Origin: Mesorhizobium sp. LSHC420B00
Lineage (GTDB): Bacteria; Pseudomonadota; Alphaproteobacteria; Rhizobiales; Rhizobiaceae
NCBI RefSeq assembly: GCF_000503055.1
Contig: NZ_AYVY01000001.1
Coordinates: 473,074 to 519,825 of the forward strand
Length of the DNA: 46,752 nt
Direction: 5' to 3'
This document shows, piece after piece, positions 7,499 through 18,531 of this stretch. Made by a program: the position numbers and the translations under genes. Each line of letters begins with the position of its first letter. Within the stretch, counting starts at the first letter, position 1. The notes under the pieces are model-generated. The model had not been told where the DNA came from. It saw only the letters and a list, made by a program, of their open reading frames with translations, and ran no database searches.

Positions 7499-8736
7499 CC
7501 ACGCGTTTCACAATCGCAAAATTGGGCTCGCAGGGCGACGGCATCGCCGAGACCGAGACCGGCGAGGTTTTCATTCCGTTTACGCTGCCGGGAGAGGTCG
7601 TCACCGCCGGGCGGGAGAAAGATCGCGCTACCTTGATGTCGGTGCTTGAGGCCTCGCCGCTGCGAGTCGATCCGCCGTGCCGCCATTTCGGCGAATGCGG
7701 CGGCTGCGCCGTCCAGCATCTCGAGACTGAAGCCTATCACCAATGGAAGCGCGAAAGGGTCGTGCATGCGCTGAAGAGCAAGGGCATCGCCTGCGATGTC
7801 GGCCCGCTGGTGCCGTGCGCGCCGCACACGCGCCGCCGCGTCGTCTTCACTGCCCGGCGGAGCGAGGCGGGAATGCAGTTCGGCTTCGTTCGCGCGCTGT
7901 CGTCCGAAATCATCTCCATCGAGGAATGCCCGATCTCGCTGCCGCAGATCGTCGCTGCGCTCGACCGTTTGAGGATGCTTGCCGGACTGATCTGCACCAC
8001 GACCAAATCGTTCCACATGGCGGTGACGGTGACCGGTTCCGGCCTCGATGTCGCGGTTCACGATTCCGGTAAGCTCGGCGAGAACCAGCGCCGCGTCGCC
8101 TCGAACTTTGTCATTGCCGAGAGGCTAGCCAGGCTGTCGGTCGACGGCGAGATCATTATCGAACCAAAGAAACCGGTCGTCCTGTTTGGTGGCGTCGCTG
8201 TCGCAGTGCCGCCGGGCGCTTTCCTGCAGGCGACCGAGGCCGCCGAAGAAGCGATGGCCGACATTGTCGGCCAGCATCTCGCGCGCGCCAAAAAGGTCGC
8301 CGATCTCTTCGCCGGCTGCGGAAGCTTCGCACTGCGTCTGGCCTCAAGATCGGAGGTTCATGCGGTGGAAGGCGATGCGGCAGCACTCTCGGCGCTTGAC
8401 CGGGCCTTCCGTTTCGCCAGCGGCCTGAAGCGGGTGACCGGCGAACGTCGCGACCTGTTCCGGCGGCCGCTCACATTCAAGGAGTTGAATGCCTTTGACG
8501 GCGTAGTCTTCGACCCGCCCCGCGCCGGCGCCGAGGACCAGTCGAAGCAGATCGCGCGCTCCGACGTGCCGCTCGTCGCCGCGGTGTCCTGCAATCCGGT
8601 GACGCTGGCGCGGGATCTTCGCATCCTCCTCGATGGCGGTTACGCCTTGAAGAGCGTAATCCCGATCGACCAGTTCCTGTGGTCGCCGCATGTCGAGGCC
8701 GTCGCGCTGTTGGAGAAGCCGAGACGAAGGCGCTAG
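7495..8736 (+). CDS. RumA/TrmA-type 23S rRNA or tRNA uracil-C5 methyltransferase
   Basis: A 413-residue class I methyltransferase of the RlmD/TrmA family. It begins with a short TRAM-like beta domain (residues 1-55). Cysteines C62, C68 and C71 (C-x5-C-x2-C in CRHFGECGGC) plus C145 form the expected 4Fe-4S site. SAM binding is at VADLFAGCGSFALRLA; VFDPPRAGAEDQ and the catalytic SCNP (C366) follow, then an LDGGYALKSVIPIDQF ending. The family converts uridine to 5-methyluridine in RNA; which RNA is modified cannot be read off. It overlaps tlyA by 4 bases. Confidence 0.92.
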   Translation: MTTRFTIAKLGSQGDGIAETETGEVFIPFTLPGEVVTAGREKDRATLMSVLEASPLRVDPPCRHFGECGGCAVQHLETEAYHQWKRERVVHALKSKGIACDVGPLVPCAPHTRRRVVFTARRSEAGMQFGFVRALSSEIISIEECPISLPQIVAALDRLRMLAGLICTTTKSFHMAVTVTGSGLDVAVHDSGKLGENQRRVASNFVIAERLARLSVDGEIIIEPKKPVVLFGGVAVAVPPGAFLQATEAAEEAMADIVGQHLARAKKVADLFAGCGSFALRLASRSEVHAVEGDAAALSALDRAFRFASGLKRVTGERRDLFRRPLTFKELNAFDGVVFDPPRAGAEDQSKQIARSDVPLVAAVSCNPVTLARDLRILLDGGYALKSVIPIDQFLWSPHVEAVALLEKPRRRR

Positions 8737-8749
8737 CAGCTAGGGCTTG

Positions 8750-8774
8750 AAATGCGCACCAAAAAAGCACATTT
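8750..8774. promoter_or_regulatory. Inverted repeat upstream of the Xre/RES module
   Basis: AAATGCGC (8750-8757) and GCACATTT (8767-8774) form 8-base arms with one mismatch around a 9-base A-rich spacer. The repeat sits 38 bases before the antitoxin start, the place where an Xre/ParS-type antitoxin is expected to autoregulate. A hairpin serving the preceding methyltransferase gene is the alternative, but no T-run follows on the plus strand beyond TTTT. Confidence 0.45.
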
Positions 8775-8811
8775 TGAGTGTACGTCGTTCAAACTGGGCT
8801 AGGAAATTGCC

Positions 8812-9183
8812 ATGAGCACCGCAGCCTTTGAAAATTCGGCATCGCGCTTCGGCGAGGAGCGGGCGCCGTTTCTCTCGCCGAGGCGGGTAGCCGCACTGCT
8901 AGGGGTCAATATGACTGAACTGGCCGGCCTGACCGGTCTCGCGCGCAACACGCTTGCCGCCAAGTCCGGTGCGCGCAAGGTCGACGCCGCATTGAGTCCC
9001 ATCGTCCGCATCCTGGCGATGGCCGGCGAGATGGCCGGTGATGAACAGCGTGCCGCGATCTGGTTCAAACATCAGCCGATCCCCGGCTGGGCGGGAAAGA
9101 CCGCCTACGATCTCGTTCGCGAAGGCAAGACTGACAAGGTGCTTGCCTATCTGGAGGCAGTCCGCTCCGGCATCTATGCCTGA
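8812..9183 (+). CDS. Xre/MbcA/ParS-type antitoxin
   Basis: A 123-residue protein with an N-terminal helical DNA-binding region (residues about 20-65: LSPRRVAALLGVNMTELAGL, then GLARNTLAAKSG) and a C-terminal toxin-binding domain (about 75-123) with the family sequence WFKHQPIPGWAGKTAYDLV and DKVLAYLEAVRSGIYA. The PIPGW-x-G-K-T-A motif and the very short tail after it are diagnostic of the Xre/MbcA/ParS family paired with RES toxins. GTG/ATG choice is simple: ATG 8812 follows GCTAGGAAATTG. It overlaps the toxin gene by 8 bases. Confidence 0.9.
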   Translation: MSTAAFENSASRFGEERAPFLSPRRVAALLGVNMTELAGLTGLARNTLAAKSGARKVDAALSPIVRILAMAGEMAGDEQRAAIWFKHQPIPGWAGKTAYDLVREGKTDKVLAYLEAVRSGIYA

Positions 9184-9682
9184 ACCCAGGCTGACTCTAT
9201 GGCGCGCTTTTGTGCCGCGCTGGGCCCATCTGCCGCTTTCCGGTGAGGGCGCGGCCCGCTTCGGCGGCCGCTGGAATCCGATTGGCACGCCGGCGATCTA
9301 CGCCGCCCGGGAACTGTCCACGGCTTGGGCCGAGTACAATCAGGGTTTTGTCCAGCACCCGGCGCTGATTGCACAATTGAAACTGTCAGGCGCCCGGCTG
9401 GCCGACCTGACAGAGGCTGATACGCTGTCGAAGCTCGGTGTAACGGCCGACATTCACCGGTGCGAATGGCGTGACATCGTGGATGGAGGCTTTGTGCCCG
9501 AGACGCACCAACTGAGAGACCGCTTGCTTGGCGACGGGCTGCACGGCGTGATCTACCCGTCCTTCATGTCGCCTGGCGGCACATGCGTCGCGCTGTGGCG
9601 CTGGAACGAAAACGATGCTCCGGATCTTGAAATCATCGATCCCGACCATCGCCTGCCGAAAACAGCGGCATCATGGCTTTAG
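9176..9682 (+). CDS. RES-domain NAD+-degrading toxin
   Basis: A 168-residue RES protein. The residues that name the family can be found: an arginine in LWRAF / FGGRWNPIGTPAIYAA, the glutamate in ARELSTAWAE, and the serine in YPSFMSPGGTCVALW. Characterised RES toxins (MbcT, Res) destroy NAD+ by phosphorolysis or hydrolysis and stop growth until the Xre partner binds. The start ATG 9176 lies inside the end of the antitoxin gene (8-base overlap, different frame), the usual coupling for this pair. The open frame extends upstream to 9038 but that part merely shadows the antitoxin. Confidence 0.9.
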   Translation: MPEPRLTLWRAFVPRWAHLPLSGEGAARFGGRWNPIGTPAIYAARELSTAWAEYNQGFVQHPALIAQLKLSGARLADLTEADTLSKLGVTADIHRCEWRDIVDGGFVPETHQLRDRLLGDGLHGVIYPSFMSPGGTCVALWRWNENDAPDLEIIDPDHRLPKTAASWL

Positions 9683-9880
9683 GGCAGTTCGAGCTGCGGC
9701 GGGCACACCCGCCTCCATCTCTTCCAACGTCTTCGGCTTGCCTATGTGGGGCAGGGATCCAAATACGTCCTATGGCCGTGTTAAAGGCAAGACTGGAACA
9801 GGCAGTGCGACTTGATCGTCGGTCGAACTGGTGACTTCTAGCTTTTCTCCGGCAGCGATCACAGTTTCCTCTCCCGACAT
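9671..9880 (-). pseudogene. Possible decayed AbrB/MazE-like antitoxin fragment
   Basis: On the minus strand, 9880-9770 reads MSGEETVIAAGEKLEVTSS and on to a TAG stop, while another frame from about 9769 to 9671 reads FGSLPHIGKPKTLEEMEAG and then an alanine-rich tail to TGA. The second piece resembles C-termini of AbrB/MazE-type antitoxins (a TLEEM-x-A-type helix). Joined by one frameshift, the two would make a single small protein. The similarity is by eye only and the coding signal is weak. The rest of the 249-base gap 9683-9931 holds nothing else I can identify. Confidence 0.2.
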
Positions 9881-9931
9881 AACAAAGATGCTGATCGCGC
9901 GCTGAATTCAAGGCTGCATAGCCAGACGGTG

Positions 9932-10657
9932 CTAGCCTGCGCCTGAAAGGACGCGCTCGACGAAGGCGGGCACCACTTGTGTCGCCGGCCCTTCCATCTG
10001 CTCGTCGAAACGGGAGGCCCAGCCGGCGCATTTCAGATTGAGTTCGGCTGTTACGGCTCCGGCCGCGCGTGCCTCCTCCACGAAACCTGCTGCCGGGTAG
10101 ACACTCCCGCTGGTGCCGATGGCCACGAATAGGTCGCAGCGCGTCAGCGCCTCGCCGACCTCCTCCATGCGGTAAGGCATTTCGCCGAACCAGACCACGT
10201 CAGGCCTCAATTGACCTTTTGCGCCACACGCTGGACAGGCCGAATGGGCAGCGATGTCGTCGGCCCAGGTGCTGCTTTGCCCGCAGCTCAGGCAAAGGGC
10301 ATGGCCCAGTTCTCCATGCATATGGATCAGTTTGCGCGAACCGGCGCGCTCATGCAGGTCGTCGATATTCTGCGTGACGACGAGGACGTCGCCTGGGAAT
10401 TTCTGCTCGAGCTTGGCCAGCGCGGCGTGCGCCGCATTCGGCTCGACGCTGCCCATCTGCCGCCGGCGCATATTGTAGAAATCCTGCACCTTTACGGGGT
10501 CGCGCGCAAAACCTTGCGGCGTGGCCACGTCCTGCAGGTCGTATTTCGCCCAGACCCCGTCGGGATCCCGGAACGTGGCGACGCCCGATTCCGCCGAAAT
10601 GCCGGCGCCTGTCAGGATGACGATTTTGGCTTTGGACATGGTCGAAGACACCGGCAT
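9932..10657 (-). CDS. cobB: NAD-dependent protein deacylase, class III sirtuin
   Basis: A 241-residue Sir2 protein. Visible: GAGISAESGVATFRDPDG (NAD binding), TQNIDDLHERAG, the catalytic histidine in HMHGE, and zinc cysteines CLSC and CPAC. FYNMRRRQ carries the tyrosine and arginine (Y-x-x-R) that mark SIRT5/CobB-type sirtuins, which accept succinyl and malonyl as well as acetyl lysine. The long start used here is ATG 10657; an internal ATG at 10639 (MSKAKIV) fits family alignments at least as well, and neither has a clear ribosome site. It follows tldD by 48 bases on the same strand. Confidence 0.93.
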   Translation of the reverse strand: MPVSSTMSKAKIVILTGAGISAESGVATFRDPDGVWAKYDLQDVATPQGFARDPVKVQDFYNMRRRQMGSVEPNAAHAALAKLEQKFPGDVLVVTQNIDDLHERAGSRKLIHMHGELGHALCLSCGQSSTWADDIAAHSACPACGAKGQLRPDVVWFGEMPYRMEEVGEALTRCDLFVAIGTSGSVYPAAGFVEEARAAGAVTAELNLKCAGWASRFDEQMEGPATQVVPAFVERVLSGAG

Positions 10658-10705
10658 CCGGAAACATCATTTGGACGGCGATGTTACCGGAAGGCGGCAG
10701 CCGCA

Positions 10706-12118
10706 TCAAACCCTGGTGCCGCCGACCGTCATCTGGTTCATCCTGAGATGCGGCTGGCCGACGCCGACCGGCACGCCCTGTCCGGCCTTGCCGCACATGC
10801 CGATGCCGGTGTCGAGCTTCATGTCGTTGCCGACCATCGAAACCCGATGCATGGCATCCGGCCCATTGCCGATCAGCATGGCGCCCTTGATCGGTTGCGT
10901 CACCTTGCCGTTCTCGATCATGTAGGCCTCGGTGCAGCCGAACACGAACTTGCCCGAAGTGATGTCGACCTGGCCGCCACCGAACGACACGGCATAGATG
11001 CCGTTCTTGACCGAGGCTATGATTTCCTCCGGCTCCATGTCGCCTGCCGTCATGTAGGTGTTGGTCATGCGCGGCATCGGCTCATGCGCGTAACCTTGGC
11101 GCCGCCCGTTGCCGGTGGCCTTCATGCCCATCAGCCGTGCATTCTGGCGGTCCTGCATGTAGCCGACCAGCTTGCCATCATCGATCAGCACGTTATGGGC
11201 CGAAGGCGTGCCTTCGTCGTCGACGGTCAGCGAACCTCGCCGCTCGGGCATGGTGCCGTCGTCAACGACGGTGACGCCTTTCGCCGCCACCTGCTGGCCA
11301 AGCAGGCCGGCAAAGGCCGACGTCTTTTTGCGGTTGAAATCGCCTTCCAGCCCGTGGCCGACGGCCTCGTGCAACATGACGCCGGGCCAGCCGCTCGACA
11401 GCACGATGTCGAAAGTGCCGGCAGGTGCTGGAACCGCTTCGAGATTGACGAGCGCCTGCCGCAGTGCCTCCTTGGCCGCGTGCCGCCAGCTGTCCTCGAC
11501 CAGGAATTCGCCAAAATCCTTGCGGCCTCCCATGCCGTAGGAGCCGCTCTCCTGGCGGTCGCCGTCGCCGACCACCACCGATACGTTGATCCTGACCAGC
11601 GGGCGGATGTCGCGGACCATCTGGCCATCGGCGCGCACGATCTCGACATGCTGCCAGGAGGCGGCGAGCGACGCCGTCACCTGCCTGACGCGCGGATCTT
11701 CGGCCCGCAGCCATGCATCGATTTCCTGAAGCAACTTGGCCTTGGTCTCGAAGGAAGGCGAGGGGATCGGGTTTCCGTCGCCGTAGAGATGGCGGTTGGT
11801 GCGGACGGGCGCTGCGGCAAGCGTGCCGGAATAGCCGCTCTTCACCGTCGAAACGGCATCGGCGGCGCGCCGCAGCGAGGCTTCGGAGAGATCACTGGAA
11901 TGGGCGTAGCCGCTGGCCTCGCCAGCGACGGCGCGCAGGCCGAAACCCTGGTCGGTGTTGAAATTCGCGGTCTTCAGCTTGCCATTGTCGAACATCAGCG
12001 CTTCGCTTTCGCTGTATTCGAGAAACAGTTCGCCGTCGTCGGCGCCGTTGATGGTCTCGGCGACGATCTGCTTGATGCGATCGTCGGAAATGTCGAATTG
12101 GCCGATCAGGCTGTTCAT
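10706..12118 (-). CDS. tldD: TldD metalloprotease (TldD/PmbA family)
   Basis: The 470-residue length matches TldD. The zinc signature HEAVGHGLEGD is at residues 250-260, with H250, E251 and H255 in the HExxxH arrangement of the family; a cysteine, GMCGKAGQG, near the C-terminus completes the usual pattern. TldD works with TldE/PmbA as a processing protease for small peptides (microcin B17, CcdA); no tldE is in the window. ATG 12118 begins MNSLIGQF; upstream in-frame sequence to 12223 is not family-like. It lies between ialB and cobB on the same strand. Confidence 0.95.
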   Translation of the reverse strand: MNSLIGQFDISDDRIKQIVAETINGADDGELFLEYSESEALMFDNGKLKTANFNTDQGFGLRAVAGEASGYAHSSDLSEASLRRAADAVSTVKSGYSGTLAAAPVRTNRHLYGDGNPIPSPSFETKAKLLQEIDAWLRAEDPRVRQVTASLAASWQHVEIVRADGQMVRDIRPLVRINVSVVVGDGDRQESGSYGMGGRKDFGEFLVEDSWRHAAKEALRQALVNLEAVPAPAGTFDIVLSSGWPGVMLHEAVGHGLEGDFNRKKTSAFAGLLGQQVAAKGVTVVDDGTMPERRGSLTVDDEGTPSAHNVLIDDGKLVGYMQDRQNARLMGMKATGNGRRQGYAHEPMPRMTNTYMTAGDMEPEEIIASVKNGIYAVSFGGGQVDITSGKFVFGCTEAYMIENGKVTQPIKGAMLIGNGPDAMHRVSMVGNDMKLDTGIGMCGKAGQGVPVGVGQPHLRMNQMTVGGTRV

Positions 12119-12246
12119 GGCAGGTCCATTCGCAGGAGGATTGTTTCCCACGATGTAGGCGCGAAGGCCTGCACAGACAATCTGAAATGAGATTTGCCGT
12201 GACCGCGGCCGGTCAACAATCACTGGATCGTGCTACAAGACCGCGT

Positions 12247-12771
12247 TCAAGGCAGGGCGGCGAAGCCGTCGGCAAAACCCTTGAGGTCGACGGGAATGCC
12301 GATGCCTTCTTCGGGCGTCTGGAAGACGATAAAGGTCGCCGACGTACCGGTCTTCAGCGTGTCGAGCAGCGGCTTTTCCAGGATGACCTCGGCATAGCAG
12401 CCGTCCTGGAAACAGCGCACGAAATAGGCGCGGCCGATATCCTTGCCGTCGACATTGAGGCCGAGGCCGTTGGGCAACAGCACGCCGAGCGGCGCCAGCA
12501 CACGAAGGATTTCGGCCTTGTTGTCGGCTGTACGCAGCACGACAACGGAAAGACCCATTTCCGGGCGGTCCTCGGCGACGACGTTCTGCATCATCACGCA
12601 TTGTTCGGACGTAGCACCGGCCGGCGTATCGCAGATGATCGACCACGCCCCATGCGTCGACTTCACCGTGCCGCTTGGCTGCGCGGCATTGGCCAGGCCG
12701 CCGCCTGACAAGGCTATTGCGGCGGCAACAAGGATGACCTCCGCCAAGGTTCTCGAAAGCCACGCGTTCAT
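12247..12771 (-). CDS. Invasion-associated locus B (IalB) family exported protein
   Basis: A 174-residue protein with an N-terminal signal peptide (MNAWLSRTLAEVILVAAAIA, probably cut after LANA-A). The mature part has the IalB fold features: GAWSIICDTPAGATSEQC and later FVRCFQDGCYAEVIL, giving two cysteine pairs. The family is periplasmic and widespread in Rhizobiales; it is named for Bartonella erythrocyte invasion, which need not apply here. ATG 12771 with GGAG upstream is preferred to a GTG at 12792. The 128 bases downstream hold a small hairpin (TGACCG 12200-12205, CGGTCA 12210-12215) without a T-run. Confidence 0.85.
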   Translation of the reverse strand: MNAWLSRTLAEVILVAAAIALSGGGLANAAQPSGTVKSTHGAWSIICDTPAGATSEQCVMMQNVVAEDRPEMGLSVVVLRTADNKAEILRVLAPLGVLLPNGLGLNVDGKDIGRAYFVRCFQDGCYAEVILEKPLLDTLKTGTSATFIVFQTPEEGIGIPVDLKGFADGFAALP

Positions 12772-13130
12772 GACGGCTCCATTGCGAATCACGGCACTTT
12801 AAGCCGCACTAAACCCAAGTAAAGGACGAGACCCCCGCGGTCTGCCCCGACATAGGCGACAATGCGCTTTTCCGTGCCAATTTCGCCCTAATTGCGACGG
12901 TTTCGCGCGCCGCGCGGCTCATTCTGCCGGGATGCCGCTCCGGTGATTCGCGACGAGCGGTCACCGCACGAAGCTACAGCCGCGCTTGCGCGCAAAAATG
13001 CCGCACGGGTTCCGCCGCTCCTTTCTTGCGGAGGCAAATAGAGTATGGTTTGAACCAGCCTTGAATTGTCCGGGATTCCCGTCCCGGCATTATTCGGCAT
13101 TCTTGCGGTCCGATCGCGAGGAACTGGGAG
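12772..13130. other. Divergent promoter region between ialB and the cox operon
   Basis: A 359-base gap without a convincing gene. It must hold the promoters of the minus-strand ialB gene and the plus-strand cox operon. Two GANTC sites are present (GATTC 12945-12949 and 13074-13078), and an inverted repeat CCGGGA / TCCCGG (13070-13075, 13082-13087) lies 43 bases before coxB. I found no FNR/FixK box (TTGAT-N4-ATCAA). No -35/-10 pair is clear enough to name. Confidence 0.5.
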
Positions 13131-15712
<2,582 letters not shown>

Positions 15713-15734
15713 GCGGTTGCCTCCTTTAATACGG

Positions 15735-15758
15735 AACCGCCGGCCGTCCGGCGGTTTT
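15735..15758 (+). terminator. Hairpin with short T-run between coxA and ctaB
   Basis: AACCGCCGG (15735-15743) pairs perfectly with CCGGCGGTT (15748-15756) around a CCGT loop, followed by TT. Only four Ts in a row are available (15755-15758), so it could be a partial terminator or an mRNA processing/stabilising structure that sets the high coxA level relative to the assembly genes behind it. Confidence 0.6.
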
Positions 15759-15788
15759 GGCCAACGGAATGATGGACTCTAAGTACGC

Positions 15789-16733
15789 ATGGCCCTTGCC
15801 GAAGACAGACTGATTGACGAGCCGGGCTTCCGCATGTCGGAAGCGACGGCGGGCGATTTCTTCGCCCTGCTGAAGCCGCGCGTCATGTCGCTGGTGGTGT
15901 TCACAGCGTTTGTCGGCATGGTCGCCGCCCCGGTGACCATCAATCCGCTGCTGGCGGTGATCGCGATCCTGGCTATTGCCATTGGTGCCGGCGCGTCCGG
16001 TGCGCTCAACATGTGGTATGACGCAGACATCGATGCGGTGATGACGCGCACCGCCGGCCGTCCCGTGCCGGCCGGCCGCATACGGCCTGGCGAGGCATTG
16101 AGCTTCGGGCTGGTGCTGTCGGTTCTGTCGGTGATGACGCTCGGCGTGCTGGTCAACTGGTTGGCCGCATCGCTTCTGGCCTTCACCATCTTTTTCTATG
16201 CCGTCATCTACACGATGTGGCTGAAGCGCTGGACGCCACAGAACATTGTCATCGGCGGTGCTGCCGGTGCCATTCCGCCGGTCATCGGCTGGGCGGCGGT
16301 AACCGGATCGGTCAGCCTCGAAAGCTTGGTGCTGTTCCTGATCATCTTCCTGTGGACGCCGCCGCATTTCTGGGCGCTCGCGCTCTTCAAGTCGGAGGAC
16401 TATGCCAAGGCAGGCATTCCGATGATGCCGAATGTCGCCGGCCAGGCTTCGACCAGACGCCAGATCTTTGCCTATGCGCTGGTCCTCGCACCGGTTGGCG
16501 TGCTGCCATGGGTTCTCGGCTTCACCACGCCAGCCTATGGCGTCGTTGCATTGCTGCTCGGCGCCGGCTTCGTCTGGTATGCGTCGAAGGTGCTGCAAAT
16601 GGCCGATGACGACCGGGCGATGAAGCCGGCCAAGGCCCTGTTCGGCTATTCGCTGCTCTATCTCTTCGCCATCTTCGCCGCCTACCTTGGCGATTGCGTC
16701 GTCGCGCGCGCGCTGACCATCGGTGGAGCATGA
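15789..16733 (+). CDS. ctaB: Protoheme IX farnesyltransferase (haem O synthase)
   Basis: The 314-residue UbiA-family membrane protein attaches a farnesyl group to haem B, the first step to haem A for the aa3 oxidase. The prenyl-diphosphate site is [19 protein letters not shown] at about residues 76-94, and the second conserved loop is [19 protein letters not shown]. Eight to nine hydrophobic segments are evident. It begins at ATG 15789 after the coxA-ctaB hairpin and overlaps coxF by the 4 bases ATGA. Haem A synthase (ctaA) is not in the window. Confidence 0.95.
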   Translation: MALAEDRLIDEPGFRMSEATAGDFFALLKPRVMSLVVFTAFVGMVAAPVTINPLLAVIAILAIAIGAGASGALNMWYDADIDAVMTRTAGRPVPAGRIRPGEALSFGLVLSVLSVMTLGVLVNWLAASLLAFTIFFYAVIYTMWLKRWTPQNIVIGGAAGAIPPVIGWAAVTGSVSLESLVLFLIIFLWTPPHFWALALFKSEDYAKAGIPMMPNVAGQASTRRQIFAYALVLAPVGVLPWVLGFTTPAYGVVALLLGAGFVWYASKVLQMADDDRAMKPAKALFGYSLLYLFAIFAAYLGDCVVARALTIGGA

Positions 16734-16897
16734 GCATGGCCGAAAAGAAGCTTGAACTGGTCACGCTGACCGACCGTCAGCAGAAGGCCCGCCGCAATCG
16801 CTCGGCCGCAATCGGCTTCGCGCTGGCGGCGCTGGTCGTCATATTCTACGTCGCGACCATCGTGAAATTTGGTCACAGCGTCACCGGTTCGATGTGA
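16730..16897 (+). CDS. coxF: CoxF-like small membrane protein
   Basis: A 55-residue protein: a charged N-terminus ([20 protein letters not shown], then RRNRSA) followed by one membrane segment ([19 protein letters not shown]) and a short tail. Position and shape match the small CoxF/CcoH-like gene found between ctaB and ctaG in alphaproteobacterial cox operons. The start overlaps the ctaB stop (ATGA) and has GGTGGAG upstream. Its exact role in oxidase assembly is not established. Confidence 0.85.
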   Translation: MSMAEKKLELVTLTDRQQKARRNRSAAIGFALAALVVIFYVATIVKFGHSVTGSM

Positions 16898-16904
16898 GCT
16901 GAAC

Positions 16905-17537
16905 ATGACCAGGCAAACAGTCACCGATCCTACGAAGAAGAATACGAACCGCGTCGTCGCCGGCGTCTGCATCGCGTTCTTCGGCGGCATGATCGGCATG
17001 GCCTATGCCGCAGTGCCGCTCTACGCGATGTTCTGCCAGGCGACAGGCTACGGCGGCACCGTTAAACGGGCGACCCAGCAATATGCCGATCGGGTGCTCG
17101 ACCGTGACATCACCATCCGCTTCGATGCCAACACCGTCGGCATTCCCTGGCAATTCCAGCCGGTCGCCCGCTCGATCACCATCAAGATCGGCGAAACAGC
17201 CGAGGCGCATTTCAGCGCGACCAACAAATTCAGCCGGCCCATCACCGGACGCGCCACCTTCAATGTACAGCCTGAACTGGCCGGACCTTACTTCAACAAG
17301 GTCGAGTGTTTCTGCTTCACCGACACGACGCTGAAGCCGGGCGAGACGTTGGACATGCCGGTCGTGTTCTATGTCGATCCCGACATCGTCAACGCGCCGG
17401 AACTGAAGGATTTGAGGACGATTACCCTGTCCTATACGATGTTCCCGGTCGACAAGACCAAGCCGGTCGCATCATCGGTGCCGGCCGACGGCCGCCGCAA
17501 CAAGAGTTCAGATACCGAAGCAAGCCTCGGGGGTTGA
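16905..17537 (+). CDS. ctaG: Cytochrome c oxidase assembly protein CtaG (Cox11)
   Basis: Cox11 delivers copper to the CuB site of subunit I. The 210-residue protein has one membrane anchor (about residues 18-38: [20 protein letters not shown]) followed by the immunoglobulin-like periplasmic domain with [15 protein letters not shown] and the copper-binding CFCF motif in [14 protein letters not shown] 16905 lies 7 bases after coxF. The downstream coxC starts 1 base after the stop, so the genes are cotranslated. Confidence 0.95.
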   Translation: MTRQTVTDPTKKNTNRVVAGVCIAFFGGMIGMAYAAVPLYAMFCQATGYGGTVKRATQQYADRVLDRDITIRFDANTVGIPWQFQPVARSITIKIGETAEAHFSATNKFSRPITGRATFNVQPELAGPYFNKVECFCFTDTTLKPGETLDMPVVFYVDPDIVNAPELKDLRTITLSYTMFPVDKTKPVASSVPADGRRNKSSDTEASLGG

Positions 17538-17538
17538 T

Positions 17539-18420
17539 ATGGCAGACGCACACGCAAAACCACAACATGACTACCACCTCGTCGACCCGAGCCCATGGCC
17601 TTTCCTGGGCTCCGTCGGGGCGCTGGTGACCGCGATCGGCGGCGTCTGTTACATGCAATATCTCAAGGGCGGCGATTTCCCCATCTTCGGTTTCAACATC
17701 GCCAATCCATGGTTGTTCTTCATCGGCCTGCTGATCGTCATCTACACGATGTTCGCCTGGTGGTCTGATACGATCAAGGAAGCGCATGAGGGACACCACA
17801 CTCGTGTCGTGTCGCTGCATCTGCGCTACGGCATGATCATGTTCATCGCCTCCGAGGTGATGTTCTTCGTCGCCTGGTTCTGGGCCTTCTTCGACGCCAG
17901 CCTGTTCCCCGGCGAGGTCCATCAGTATGCCCGTACCGCCTTCACCGGCGGCGTCTGGCCGCCCAAGGGCCTCGAAGTTCTCGACCCTTTCCATCTGCCG
18001 CTTTACAACACCGTCATCTTGCTCCTGTCGGGCACCACGGTGACCTGGGCGCACCACTCGCTCATCCACGGCGACCGCAAAGGGCTGATCAATGGCTTGG
18101 TGCTGACCGTCGGCCTCGGCATGCTGTTCACCATGGTGCAGGCCTACGAGTACATGCATGCGCCGTTCGGCTTCAGGGATTCGATCTACGGCGCCACCTT
18201 CTTCATGGCGACCGGCTTCCATGGTTTCCACGTCATCATCGGCACTATCTTCCTGCTGGTCTGCCTGATCCGCGCCATGAAGGGCGACTTCACGCCCAAG
18301 CAGCATTTCGGCTTCGAGGCCGCCGCCTGGTACTGGCATTTCGTCGACGTGGTGTGGCTATTCCTGTTTGCCTCGATCTATGTCTGGGCATCGAACGGCG
18401 CAATGATCGAACCGCACTGA
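17539..18420 (+). CDS. coxC: Cytochrome c oxidase subunit III
   Basis: A 293-residue membrane protein with the seven-helix subunit III pattern. Typical pieces: [20 protein letters not shown] near the start, the [20 protein letters not shown] helix with the conserved glutamate, [11 protein letters not shown], and [21 protein letters not shown] at the end. ATG 17539 follows CTCGGGGGTTGAT. Subunit III stabilises the oxidase and protects it against turnover inactivation. It is followed by a three-fold repeat and a terminator, so it is the last gene of the main cox transcript. Confidence 0.97.
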   Translation: MADAHAKPQHDYHLVDPSPWPFLGSVGALVTAIGGVCYMQYLKGGDFPIFGFNIANPWLFFIGLLIVIYTMFAWWSDTIKEAHEGHHTRVVSLHLRYGMIMFIASEVMFFVAWFWAFFDASLFPGEVHQYARTAFTGGVWPPKGLEVLDPFHLPLYNTVILLLSGTTVTWAHHSLIHGDRKGLINGLVLTVGLGMLFTMVQAYEYMHAPFGFRDSIYGATFFMATGFHGFHVIIGTIFLLVCLIRAMKGDFTPKQHFGFEAAAWYWHFVDVVWLFLFASIYVWASNGAMIEPH

Positions 18421-18423
18421 CAT

Positions 18424-18466
18424 TGGCCCGAGGAAATGGGCCCGAGGAAAATGGGGCCCAGGAAAT
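18424..18466 (+). repeat. Three-copy imperfect tandem repeat after coxC
   Basis: Copies: TGGCCCGAGGAAA (18424-18436), TGGGCCCGAGGAAAA (18437-18451) and TGGGGCCCAGGAAAT (18452-18466), units of 13 to 15 bases. They fill the gap between the coxC stop and the terminator. GGCCC and GGGCCC are self-complementary, so transcript structure is possible; no function is known to me. Confidence 0.8.
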
Positions 18467-18470
18467 AGAC

Positions 18471-18505
18471 AAGGCGGCTGCGGCGACGTGGCCGCCTTAT
18501 CTTTT
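18471..18505 (+). terminator. Rho-independent terminator of the cox operon
   Basis: AAGGCGGC (18471-18478) pairs with GCCGCCTT (18491-18498) with a 12-base loop, followed by ATCTTTT (18499-18505). The position directly after coxC and before the DUF983 gene supports termination of the main cox transcript. Confidence 0.75.
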
Positions 18506-18531
18506 GCGGCAAATGCTCCTAGGATGACCCC

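Noticed and set aside
10211..12190. Very long plus-strand open frame opposite tldD and cobB
   Set aside because: It is an antisense shadow in a high-GC genome. TldD and CobB have clear catalytic motifs on the other strand, while this frame shows only low-complexity His/Ala/Arg-rich sequence.
12200..12215. TGACCG-CGGC-CGGTCA hairpin as the ialB terminator
   Set aside because: It is followed by no T-run on the minus strand, so it is only noted.
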